From assembly GCA_963645945.1 (NCBI GenBank), contig CAVIUA010000032.1, positions 1 to 22,712 on the forward strand: 22,712 nt of DNA, written 5' to 3'. The DNA is from CAG-877 sp963645945. GTDB lineage: Bacteria > Bacillota_I > Bacilli_A > RF39 > UBA660. The notes beneath the pieces are model-generated. The model was given only the letters and a program-made list of their open reading frames with translations, was not told the DNA's origin and did not search any database. Shown piece after piece: positions 15,253 to 22,583 of the stretch (positions are counted from its first letter, which is position 1; the number at the start of each line of letters is the position of its first letter). The translations under genes and the position numbers were made by a program.

Positions 15253-18200
15253 ATGAGTGTTATTAAAGAGAAATATAAAGAAAAGGTTATTGGGAAGTTA
15301 AGAAGTTTTTATAACTTTTTATCGAATAAAAAATATGTATTAAGTTTTATTATTTTGACGGGAATTTTGATTGCTTTTTTGGGTAGTTCTTTGGCGGCTT
15401 TAACACCTGTTTCAAGTATAACAGTACCTTCAACTACTTTGTCATATTCAGATAAAGTAGAAGGATCTTGGCAATATACAAAGTCGGCTCATTGGATTAG
15501 TAAAGATAAAGCTCAAATTAATATAAAAGTAGATACTTTAGAGAAAAATAATGCTGATTATACTGATATTGTTTTGATGTTAGATATGGCGGATTTAAAT
15601 AGAGGTGATGTTACACAACTAAGAAATGAACTTGCTTCTTTTATTGATGAAAATACATCTAAAGGAAATAGAATTTCGATTATTGCATTTGAGAATGGTG
15701 CGGCCATTGTGAGTGATTTTACTGATGATACTGAGGCATTAATGGAAATAGTTAATGGTTTATCATCTGAATCTAATGTTGGCTCAAGTTATTATCAAGC
15801 TTTGATTAAACTTGATGAATTATTAAGTACTTATAGTAAAGAGTCTAATAGAAACTGTGTTGCGGTACTTTTTGCTGATGGAGAGCCTACACTTGATATA
15901 CCTAGTGAAGTGGGAGAGTATAGGTATTTAAAAAGTAAATATGATTATTTAAATATTAATGGTGTTCAATATAAATCAGGAGAGGTAGCATTGCCTGGTA
16001 TTAAGAATTCAACAGATGCACAGTTTTTCGCGATTAAAACTACTATATATGATGCTTTAATTAAGGCATCTTTAGCTACTGATCTCTATGACAAACTTGT
16101 TTTAACTGATTATGTAGATGATAATTATTTTAATTTGGATAATATAACAGATATAACTACGACATTTGGTGAAGCAACTATTAGTAATAATAAAGTTCTT
16201 TGGGATTTATCAGGATTGAGGTCAGGACTTGATGCATCTTTAACGATAAATATAAATTTGAATAACGATCTAGAAGATGTTGGGGGTGTTTATTCAACAC
16301 ATTCTCAAACAGATGTTAATTATAAAATAGATAAAACTTCAACTACTGAAACAACTACTAAATCGACAGTTTTAAAGGATAGTTATTTGATTAATTATGA
16401 GGCAAATGCACCTGCTAGTTGTGTGCCATCAAACGTTCCTGATTCTAAAAAATATTTTGTATACGATACAGTACAGATAGATAGTAATGTTCCTACGTGT
16501 TCAGGATATCAATTTCAAGGATGGGAAATAATTACTTCTGGAGTAGAAGAAGTAAATGATGATACATTTATAATGCCAGAAAAAAATGTAACTTTAAGAG
16601 CTATTTGGAAAAAGTTAGGTATTACAAAATCAATGGATGGAACTGTATCTAAAGTACAAACATTATATAGACTTATTGCGGATAGTTCTATAGGATTAGA
16701 TACAGATGAAAGTTTTACCGAATTGAATCCAACGTTCAGTGATGCAATTTATACTAGAAAGGGTACAGAAAATGATGAGTATCCGGTATATTACTACAGG
16801 GGAAGTACGGCTGATAATAACGTGATGTTTGCTAATTCTTGTTGGAAAATAGTAAGAACTACTTCTACAGGTGGCGTAAAATTAGTTTATAATGGTCCGT
16901 ATGAAAAGTATACTTCTTCATCACCAATAATTCAAACTGAATATATAAATGTTTCAAACGATGCTACTTATCCTTATACATATGATAGTTCTACTAATAA
17001 ATGGACAAGTACTAATAAAACAAATTCTGCAACTGGAACAATATCATTCTCGGTTGCTGAGACAGGTATATATACATTATCATATTCTGTATCGTCTGAA
17101 GCAAACTATGATAAAGCAATCTTTTATAAAGACAATGTTCAAATTGGTGTATACTCTGGTACTGATTCTGGTTCCATATCTTTGGGCAGTTTAACATCAA
17201 CCAATGTTATTATGGTTAAATACACAAAAGATACTTCAGGTTCTTCTGGAAGTGATTCAGTAACCTTTTCATTAGACAAACCGTCTGGCGAACTAGTAAA
17301 AAGTTGTGACAATACAGGCGAGGATGCCTTAATTAGCACGAGTAAATTTAATGCAAACCATTCTTCACTAGCTGATGTAGGATATATGTATGGAGTACGT
17401 TATGATACTAATCTTCAAATGTTTCCGGACATAGATGTGTTGGATAGAATTGGAATTAGTACGCATAATTATTATTATGGCACCTCAATTTCTTATTCAA
17501 ATGGCACATATACTTTATTAAATGCAGAACAAAAGAGATGGAATACTAATTATAGTAGTTTAGTAGGTTACTATACATGTAGAAATTATAATACAACTTG
17601 TTCTACGGTATATTATGTAGCTGCTGGTGAGTATTCAACTCAGTATGCTGTGGTTTTGTCGGCCGGTGCCACAAGTCCAACTAGACAAACAATAATATTG
17701 GGTAAAAGTGTAAGGACAAACAGTAATGGTACTTATACTCTAACTAATACGGTTACTTTGAAAAAATCTGATTGGTATGCAAATTATAACAATTATAAAG
17801 GATATTATGTATGTAGAGATTTAACTAGTACAACTTGTGCAAATAAAAATCGCGTTATGAGTACTTGGAATGGTAGTATTAGATATGATGATACTTTTGG
17901 ATATGTATATGGAAATGATGTTACTTGGGATGGAACAAAGTATACGTTGAAAGATACTTTTACATCTACCGGTTGGGACACAGATGTAGCTACAATAGCT
18001 AAAAAATATCATTATACATGCCTTAATACGACAGGACAATGTACAGATGTTTATTATCTTACTGATTTTTCTGAAGATCAAATTAACGGAATTTACCATT
18101 TAACTTTATCATCAGGAAAAAATATTGAAGAAGCAAAAAATGAGATGTTTACAAATACAAATGATTCATTAATAAAGCAAACCATTGATTCTTGGTATAA

Positions 18201-18714
18201 AGAGAACCTAATTTCATATATTGATAAATTGGAGGATACTCCTTGGTGTAATGATAGAACATTATCTACTGGTCCATTAGTTGGAAAAGATGAGGATTCA
18301 GGAACTAATTATTATACAAAATTTATGGGTGATTATAGAAGATGGACCTCGAAAATTCCTAGTATTGAATGTCCTAATTTGAGTCGAGATGGTTTTACAG
18401 TATCAAAGGTTTCTGGTGGAAATGGTGCTTTAACTTATCCTATTGGATTACTAACGGTTGATGAAATGATGCTTGTTAAAGCTACAACTTCTAATTCTTA
18501 TCTACGTACGAGTACTGATTACTGGCTTATGTCACCAAGCAGTCAAATTTATGAAAGTAATGATGGCTTTTATTCTATTTCTTCTGCTGCATATATACGT
18601 TCTAGTTTGGTCAATAAGTCGTATGGCGTACGGCCTGCTATATCATTAGCTCCTGGTACTGTGTATTTTGATGGTGATGGAACAATTGATAATCCATATA
18701 TTATTGGAGATTAG
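15253..18714 (+). CDS. large surface protein: VWA-like, InlB-type repeat, Cys-pair repeats, lectin-like C-terminal domain
   Basis: This is a 1153-residue predicted surface protein with an N-terminal membrane or signal segment (about 28-50). A VWA-like domain (about 103-300) follows, in which the MIDAS DxSxS motif is D111-M-A-D-L; S178-S179 and D209 could complete a changed site. An InlB/Listeria-Bacteroides repeat lies at about 380-453 (FQGWEI..., LRAIWKK). The block SCWKIVRTTSTGGVKLVYNG (about 529-548) leads to a Ser/Thr-rich beta-type insertion (about 551-683). Three repeats of about 55-60 residues (about 737-790, 811-868, 881-937) share GTYTL...W...YY.C and one Cys pair each (C776/C783, C854/C862, C923/C930). 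The C-terminal domain has YWLMSPSS (1090-1097) and YGVRPAISL, a DUF6273/C-lectin-like signature. There is no LPxTG motif, so the N-terminal helix may be the anchor. GAGGT (15244-15248) supports the ATG over GTG 15238. An adhesion or sensing role is inferred. Confidence 0.8.
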   Translation: MSVIKEKYKEKVIGKLRSFYNFLSNKKYVLSFIILTGILIAFLGSSLAALTPVSSITVPSTTLSYSDKVEGSWQYTKSAHWISKDKAQINIKVDTLEKNNADYTDIVLMLDMADLNRGDVTQLRNELASFIDENTSKGNRISIIAFENGAAIVSDFTDDTEALMEIVNGLSSESNVGSSYYQALIKLDELLSTYSKESNRNCVAVLFADGEPTLDIPSEVGEYRYLKSKYDYLNINGVQYKSGEVALPGIKNSTDAQFFAIKTTIYDALIKASLATDLYDKLVLTDYVDDNYFNLDNITDITTTFGEATISNNKVLWDLSGLRSGLDASLTININLNNDLEDVGGVYSTHSQTDVNYKIDKTSTTETTTKSTVLKDSYLINYEANAPASCVPSNVPDSKKYFVYDTVQIDSNVPTCSGYQFQGWEIITSGVEEVNDDTFIMPEKNVTLRAIWKKLGITKSMDGTVSKVQTLYRLIADSSIGLDTDESFTELNPTFSDAIYTRKGTENDEYPVYYYRGSTADNNVMFANSCWKIVRTTSTGGVKLVYNGPYEKYTSSSPIIQTEYINVSNDATYPYTYDSSTNKWTSTNKTNSATGTISFSVAETGIYTLSYSVSSEANYDKAIFYKDNVQIGVYSGTDSGSISLGSLTSTNVIMVKYTKDTSGSSGSDSVTFSLDKPSGELVKSCDNTGEDALISTSKFNANHSSLADVGYMYGVRYDTNLQMFPDIDVLDRIGISTHNYYYGTSISYSNGTYTLLNAEQKRWNTNYSSLVGYYTCRNYNTTCSTVYYVAAGEYSTQYAVVLSAGATSPTRQTIILGKSVRTNSNGTYTLTNTVTLKKSDWYANYNNYKGYYVCRDLTSTTCANKNRVMSTWNGSIRYDDTFGYVYGNDVTWDGTKYTLKDTFTSTGWDTDVATIAKKYHYTCLNTTGQCTDVYYLTDFSEDQINGIYHLTLSSGKNIEEAKNEMFTNTNDSLIKQTIDSWYKENLISYIDKLEDTPWCNDRTLSTGPLVGKDEDSGTNYYTKFMGDYRRWTSKIPSIECPNLSRDGFTVSKVSGGNGALTYPIGLLTVDEMMLVKATTSNSYLRTSTDYWLMSPSSQIYESNDGFYSISSAAYIRSSLVNKSYGVRPAISLAPGTVYFDGDGTIDNPYIIGD

Positions 18715-18810
18715 CATTGGTTATTTTTTACAGTAAAGCCTATATTTAAATATTCATCTGGTAATGGTTCTACAGATAGTCCTTATATAGTTGATTTAGA
18801 TACTGATTAA
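18715..18810 (+). pseudogene. remnant C-terminus of a second surface-protein paralogue
   Basis: Directly after the surface-protein TAG, and in the same frame, 31 sense codons run to a TAA (18808-18810). They include VKPIFKYSSGNGSTDSPYIV. This mirrors the real C-terminus, VRPAISLAPG...DGTIDNPYII, with the shared V-[KR]-P and [GD]-[ND]-G-[ST]-x-[DS]-x-PYI pattern. There is no start codon, ribosome site or other domain, so I read it as what remains of a deleted or recombined paralogue. Readthrough of the TAG would add this tail to the surface protein, but nothing in the sequence suggests that readthrough occurs. Confidence 0.6.
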
Positions 18811-18815
18811 TATAT

Positions 18816-18843
18816 AACTAGAGGCGTTGTTCTCTAGTTTTTT
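18816..18843 (+). terminator. intrinsic terminator after the surface-protein gene and remnant
   Basis: AACTAGAG (18816-18823), an 8-nt loop and CTCTAGTT (18832-18839) are followed by TTTT. The sequence after the stem, GTATATGAA, is the same as after the terminator at 15149. Confidence 0.8.
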
Positions 18844-18861
18844 GTATATGAAAAATTGTTA

Positions 18862-18890
18862 TAGACTTAATTGTTGAATAGTAGTATATT
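18862..18890 (+). promoter_or_regulatory. promoter driving the candidate small RNA
   Basis: TAGACT (18862-18867), a 17-bp spacer and TATATT (18885-18890) predict a start near 18897. No gene with a ribosome site follows before the terminator at 18974. Confidence 0.45.
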
Positions 18891-18896
18891 AGATGT

Positions 18897-18999
18897 AGTA
18901 AACTTTTTCTGATGATTTGGTTCGTGATTATAAAAAGCGGTGATTCCCACCATATAAGAGGAAACTAAAAACGACTAGAGAGCAAACTCTAGTTCTTTT
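18897..18999 (+). ncRNA. candidate small RNA of about 100 nt upstream of dnaG
   Basis: The stretch between the promoter at 18862 and the terminator at 18974 holds two possible helices: CTTTTT (18903-18908) with AAAAAG (18932-18937), and GGTG (18939-18942) with CACC (18948-18951) around a 5-nt loop. It is locally less AT-rich than its flanks. The only open frame, an ATG of 18 codons near 18912, has no ribosome site. I could not match it to a riboswitch or known RNA family. Alternatives are the leader of a lost surface gene, or an attenuator in front of dnaG, although dnaG has its own stronger promoter after the terminator. Confidence 0.35.
18974..18999 (+). terminator. intrinsic terminator before the dnaG promoter
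   Basis: ACTAGAG (18974-18980), a 6-nt loop and CTCTAGT (18987-18993) are followed by TCTTTTG and TTTATGAA. It is a third relative of the hairpins at 15149 and 18816. Confidence 0.75.
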
Positions 19000-19034
19000 G
19001 TTTATGAAAGGACATTTTTTATACTTGGTCTTTA

Positions 19035-19063
19035 TTGAAAAAATTGTCAAAATATGATATATT
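19035..19063 (+). promoter_or_regulatory. strong extended -10 promoter for dnaG-rpoD-trmK
   Basis: TTGAAA (19035-19040), a 17-bp spacer and TATATT (19058-19063), with a TG one base before the -10 box. The predicted start is near 19070. The AAGGAG ribosome site is at 19077-19082. Confidence 0.75.
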
Positions 19064-19091
19064 ATATGTTGTTTAAAAGGAGTGGTGTCAG

Positions 19092-20816
19092 TTGAATAAT
19101 GACTTAGCGAATGAAATTCGTAGTAAGACAGATATAGTTGACATCATAGGAGAGAGAATTCCTTTAGTAGCAAGAGGTAAGAATTTCTTTGGAGTTTGTC
19201 CGTTTCATGATGACTCTAATCCTTCAATGTGCGTTTCTAGAGAGAAACAGATTTATACTTGTTTTTCTTGTCATGCTACTGGTAATGTTTATACATTTTT
19301 AATGAACTATGAACATATTGAATTTAGAGAAGCCTTAAAATATTTAGGCGATAAAGTAGGAGTTAATGTTTCATCTATTAATATTCAAAAGAAAAGCACT
19401 AAGTTTGATAAGTTTTATGAAGCATATAGCTTTTCAGTTAAATACTTTCAAAATAATCTTTCTAGTGTTAAAGGAAAAACAGCACGTAACTATTTAAGTA
19501 ATAGAGGTATTAATGAAGAAACTATAAAAGAGTTTGAAATAGGTTTATCATTAGATACTAGGGATGACTTGACTAAATTATTAGTAAATAAAAAATATGA
19601 ACTTAGTATATTAAATAAAATAGGTTTATCTAATGATGATCATGATATATATAACGATAGAGTTATGTTTCCTTTATATAATGTTTCTGGACAAGTTGTT
19701 GGTTTTTCAGGAAGAATTTATAAAGATGTTGATCAAAATAAATATTTAAATACAAAAGAGACAGACATCTTTAAAAAAGGTGAAATGTTATACCATTATC
19801 ATATCGCGAGAGAAGAATGTAGACTTAAAAAATCTGTTATAGTAATGGAAGGTTTTATGGATGTTATTAGAGCTAGTACTATTGGTATTAAAAATACTGT
19901 TGCTCTTATGGGTACTGCTTTAACTAATAATCAATTTAATTTACTTAAAAGACTTTCTAATAATATTATTCTTTGCTTAGATGGTGATGAACCTGGTATG
20001 CACGCTATGCTTAGTATAGGAGATCATTTATTAGAACTTGGAGTTGAAGTGAAAGTAGTAGTACTTCCTAATGATGATGATCCAGATTCATTTATATTAA
20101 AAAATGGAAAAGATAGATTTGTAGGGCTTGTGGAGAATTCTTTAAACTTTAGTGACTTTAAAATGCAACAATTACGTAAAAATGTTGATTTTAGAAGTGA
20201 TGAAGAGAAAAGTAATTATATAAATACTGTTTTAAAAGAAACAGTAAAGATTAATGATCCTATAAGAGTAGAAATAGTACTTAAAAGACTTGCAAAAGAA
20301 TTTGATATAAGTTATAATACATTGGAAAAAAAGTTTAAGGACTTAAGTGAGTTTAGAGAAACAGTTAAAGAAAAGACTGTTCCTGTTGTAAATAAAGTAG
20401 TTAAGAAAACTAAGTATGATAAAGCACTGGAACAAATATTGTATTTTATGCTTAATAATGACTGGGTAATTAGTCAAGTAGAGGCGGAAAGAGTAGTTTT
20501 TCCTAGTGAAGAAAGTCGAATACTTTCAAGTGAAATTATCTATTATTATAAGCTATATGGTAATATAAATGTTGCTGATTTTTATACTTATGTTCAAGAT
20601 AAAGAAGATATTTTAGTTTTATTAAATAGTATTTTAGCTGGTAATTATAATGAGGAGACTACAAAGGAAGAGTTATTCTTGTATTTTAAGGTTATAAGAG
20701 AATATCGAAGTAATCAGGAAATTAAAAGATTAACTAATTTAATGAAAAAAGAAGTAGATCCATTAGAACAAGCTAAGATTGCTAATAAGATTAGAAATTT
20801 AAGAATGGGAGAATAG
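19092..20816 (+). CDS. dnaG: DNA primase DnaG
   Basis: The enzyme makes RNA primers for replication at the fork, working with the DnaB-type helicase. It has 574 residues, slightly short of the usual 600. The N-terminal CHC2 zinc-binding domain has C36, H39, C57 and C60. The TOPRIM catalytic core carries VIVMEGFMDV (249-258, E253) and LCLDGDEPGM (294-303, D297 and D299). The primase signatures KYLNTKET (217-224) and ALMGTALT (271-278) are present. The C-terminal helicase-binding part (about 425-574) is less conserved. Translation must begin at TTG 19092: AAGGAG is 9 bp upstream, the zinc domain needs this N-terminus, and no in-frame ATG occurs until residue 46. It is the first gene of the operon with rpoD, 2 bp apart. 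Confidence 0.95.
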   Translation: MNNDLANEIRSKTDIVDIIGERIPLVARGKNFFGVCPFHDDSNPSMCVSREKQIYTCFSCHATGNVYTFLMNYEHIEFREALKYLGDKVGVNVSSINIQKKSTKFDKFYEAYSFSVKYFQNNLSSVKGKTARNYLSNRGINEETIKEFEIGLSLDTRDDLTKLLVNKKYELSILNKIGLSNDDHDIYNDRVMFPLYNVSGQVVGFSGRIYKDVDQNKYLNTKETDIFKKGEMLYHYHIAREECRLKKSVIVMEGFMDVIRASTIGIKNTVALMGTALTNNQFNLLKRLSNNIILCLDGDEPGMHAMLSIGDHLLELGVEVKVVVLPNDDDPDSFILKNGKDRFVGLVENSLNFSDFKMQQLRKNVDFRSDEEKSNYINTVLKETVKINDPIRVEIVLKRLAKEFDISYNTLEKKFKDLSEFRETVKEKTVPVVNKVVKKTKYDKALEQILYFMLNNDWVISQVEAERVVFPSEESRILSSEIIYYYKLYGNINVADFYTYVQDKEDILVLLNSILAGNYNEETTKEELFLYFKVIREYRSNQEIKRLTNLMKKEVDPLEQAKIANKIRNLRMGE

Positions 20817-20818
20817 AC

Positions 20819-21910
20819 ATGGTTGGAGAAATAAAAACACTTGAAGAAAGAAAAAATAAATTACTAGCGAAAGGTAAGAAACAAGGTTTTATTACTTATG
20901 AACAACTAGCAGAAGAATTAAAAGGATTAGATGTTGACAGTGATTCTTTGGATGAATTATATAATGCTTTAGTTGAAGCAAATATTGATATAGTTACTGA
21001 AGATGGATCTGATGATGCATCAGGAGAGGAAATTACTGATGATGTAGTAGTTGAAGATATTACTTTATCAAAAGATGTTAAGATTAATGATCCTGTACGT
21101 ATGTACTTAAAAGAAATTGGACGTATTAACTTGCTTACTTCTGATGAAGAGTTTGAATATGCTAAAAGAGCTGAAGAGGGTGATGAGGAAGCAAAAAGAA
21201 TGCTTGCTGAATCCAATCTTCGTTTGGTTGTTAGTATTGCGAAAAGATATGTTGGACGTGGTATGTTATTTTTGGATTTAATTCAAGAAGGTAACATTGG
21301 TTTAATGAAAGCCGTTGATAAGTTTGATCCAACAAAAGGATATAAGTTTTCAACATACGCTACTTGGTGGATAAGACAGGCTATTACTAGAGCTATAGCA
21401 GATCAAGCTAGAACTATTCGTGTTCCAGTACATATGGTTGAAACAATTAATAAATTAGCCCGTGTACAAAGACAATTAACACAAGAGTTAAATCGTGAAC
21501 CTACTGATGAAGAAATAGCTAAGAAGTTAGGTATTTCTATAGATAAAGTTCGTGAAGTATATAAAATATCTCAAGATCCAGTTTCATTAGAGACTCCAAT
21601 TGGTGAAGAAGATGATTCTCATTTAGGAGACTTTATTAAAGATGAAAGAACAATGGGACCTGAAGAGTATGCAACAGTTGAAATGTTAAAAGAAGAGTTA
21701 TCAGGAGTTTTATCAACACTTACTGATCGTGAAGAAAAAGTACTTAGACTTCGTTTTGGACTTAATGATGGACAATGTAGAACACTAGAAGAAGTTGGAC
21801 AAATATTTGGTGTTACTCGTGAAAGAATTAGACAAATAGAAGCAAAAGCACTTCGTAAATTAAGACACCCTTCTCGCAGTAGAAAATTAAAGGACTTTTT
21901 AACTGATTAA
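20819..21910 (+). CDS. rpoD: primary sigma factor RpoD (sigma-A)
   Basis: This is the housekeeping sigma factor, 363 residues against about 370 in B. subtilis. It has a short acidic region 1.1 (1-85), region 1.2 DPVRMYLKEIGR (91-102), regions 2.1-2.4 (about 125-200, with LDLIQEGNIGLMKAVDKFD and FSTYATWWIRQAITRAIADQ), region 3 (about 203-280) and region 4 with the -35-binding helix-turn-helix (321-350, ending EVGQIFGVTRERIRQIEAK). The aromatic Tyr-x-x-Trp-Trp cluster used for promoter melting is intact. This fits the many TTGAAA/TATAAT promoters in the window. GGGAGA (20807-20812) at the end of dnaG is the ribosome site. The dnaG-rpoD order is classic for Firmicutes. Confidence 0.97.
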   Translation: MVGEIKTLEERKNKLLAKGKKQGFITYEQLAEELKGLDVDSDSLDELYNALVEANIDIVTEDGSDDASGEEITDDVVVEDITLSKDVKINDPVRMYLKEIGRINLLTSDEEFEYAKRAEEGDEEAKRMLAESNLRLVVSIAKRYVGRGMLFLDLIQEGNIGLMKAVDKFDPTKGYKFSTYATWWIRQAITRAIADQARTIRVPVHMVETINKLARVQRQLTQELNREPTDEEIAKKLGISIDKVREVYKISQDPVSLETPIGEEDDSHLGDFIKDERTMGPEEYATVEMLKEELSGVLSTLTDREEKVLRLRFGLNDGQCRTLEEVGQIFGVTRERIRQIEAKALRKLRHPSRSRKLKDFLTD

Positions 21911-22572
21911 TGAAAATTAATGATAGATTAAAAAAAATAGGGGATTTAGTGGATGCTAATTCCTTTTGTTTAGACATTGGTTGTGATCATGCTTTTTTAG
22001 ATATTTATTTAGTTAAAAAAAATAAAAATATTAAAGCAATAGCTTCTGATATAGCAGAAGGGCCAGTAAAACAAGCAAAAGATAATATAAAAAGAGAAGG
22101 GTTAGAAGAAAGTATAGAAGTTCGTTTAGGAGATGGACTTGATACTTATACTGATGAAGTTAATACTATTATTATTTCTGGTATGGGTGGAAGAAATATG
22201 ATAGGGATATTTAAAAAGAATATTAAAGTATTAAAAAATATTGATACTATTATACTTAGTCCTAATAATTATCAAATAGATGTAAAAAAGTTTTTAGTAA
22301 AAAATGGTTTTTATATTGATGATGAAGAATTAGTTAAAGACAAGAAATTTATTTATCAAATTATTAAATTTAAAAAGGGTAAAAGACATTACAGTAAGAA
22401 AGAATATTTCTTTGGACCAGTTCTTATAAAGAAAAAAGGTGCTTTATTTGAAGAGTATTATAAAAGAGAAAAGTTGTCTAGAGAGATACTTATTTCAATA
22501 CTACCTAAGAATTATAGATATAAAAAATTTATAACTAGAAGAGAGATTAAAATGATAGATGGAGAGATTTAA
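21910..22572 (+). CDS. trmK: tRNA (adenine-22-N1)-methyltransferase TrmK
   Basis: This SAM-dependent enzyme methylates N1 of A22 in the tRNA D-arm region. It has 220 residues. The SAM motif I is LDIGCDHAFLDIYL (21-34), the acidic residue of the next strand lies in ASDIAEGP (45-52), VRLGDGLDTY (71-80) follows, and the catalytic block is ISGMGGRNM (89-97). The C-terminal helical part (about 150-220) is Lys-rich. The ATG shares one base with the rpoD stop (TAATG) and has no good ribosome site, so translation is probably coupled to rpoD. In B. subtilis trmK (yqfN) also lies downstream of sigA, which supports the call. In many Firmicutes a yqfO gene follows. It is not seen in the 140 bp left in the window. 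Confidence 0.92.
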   Translation: MKINDRLKKIGDLVDANSFCLDIGCDHAFLDIYLVKKNKNIKAIASDIAEGPVKQAKDNIKREGLEESIEVRLGDGLDTYTDEVNTIIISGMGGRNMIGIFKKNIKVLKNIDTIILSPNNYQIDVKKFLVKNGFYIDDEELVKDKKFIYQIIKFKKGKRHYSKKEYFFGPVLIKKKGALFEEYYKREKLSREILISILPKNYRYKKFITRREIKMIDGEI

Positions 22573-22583
22573 TCTCTTTTTTT
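22563..22583 (+). terminator. intrinsic terminator of dnaG-rpoD-trmK, overlapping the stop codon
   Basis: AGAGAT (22563-22568), loop TTA and ATCTCT (22572-22577) are followed by seven T. The trmK stop TAA (22570-22572) lies in the loop. The stem is nearly identical to the ftsZ terminator at 8182. Confidence 0.8.

Larger units (their letters stand above)
18811..18905 (+). repeat. partial copy of the 15149-15240 intergenic region
   Basis: The stretch resembles the region before the surface-protein gene. It has a CTAGA-stem terminator, then TTTTTTGTATATGAA, then an AT-rich promoter and a block TATATTAGATGTAGTAA, against TATATAGTGTAGTAA in the first copy. The middle is diverged. Together with the remnant above, it suggests that a repeat unit of 'surface gene + terminator + promoter' once stood here in tandem. 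Confidence 0.5.

Noticed and set aside
16949..17339. Short frames on both strands inside the surface-protein gene
   Set aside because: Shadows within a continuous 1153-codon frame with recognisable domains.
17821..18099. 92-residue minus-strand frame with Cys and Ile/Ser richness
   Set aside because: Antisense of the third Cys repeat; composition explained by the coding strand.
18901..18970. Known riboswitch (preQ1, TPP, purine, fluoride, THF) before dnaG
   Set aside because: Isolated words such as AAACTAA or GGTGAT occur, but no conserved core of any of these classes is complete.
20896..21216. 106-residue Ser-rich minus-strand frame inside rpoD
   Set aside because: Antisense of the acidic N-terminus of RpoD (GAT/GAA codons read as Ser/Ile/Phe on the other strand).
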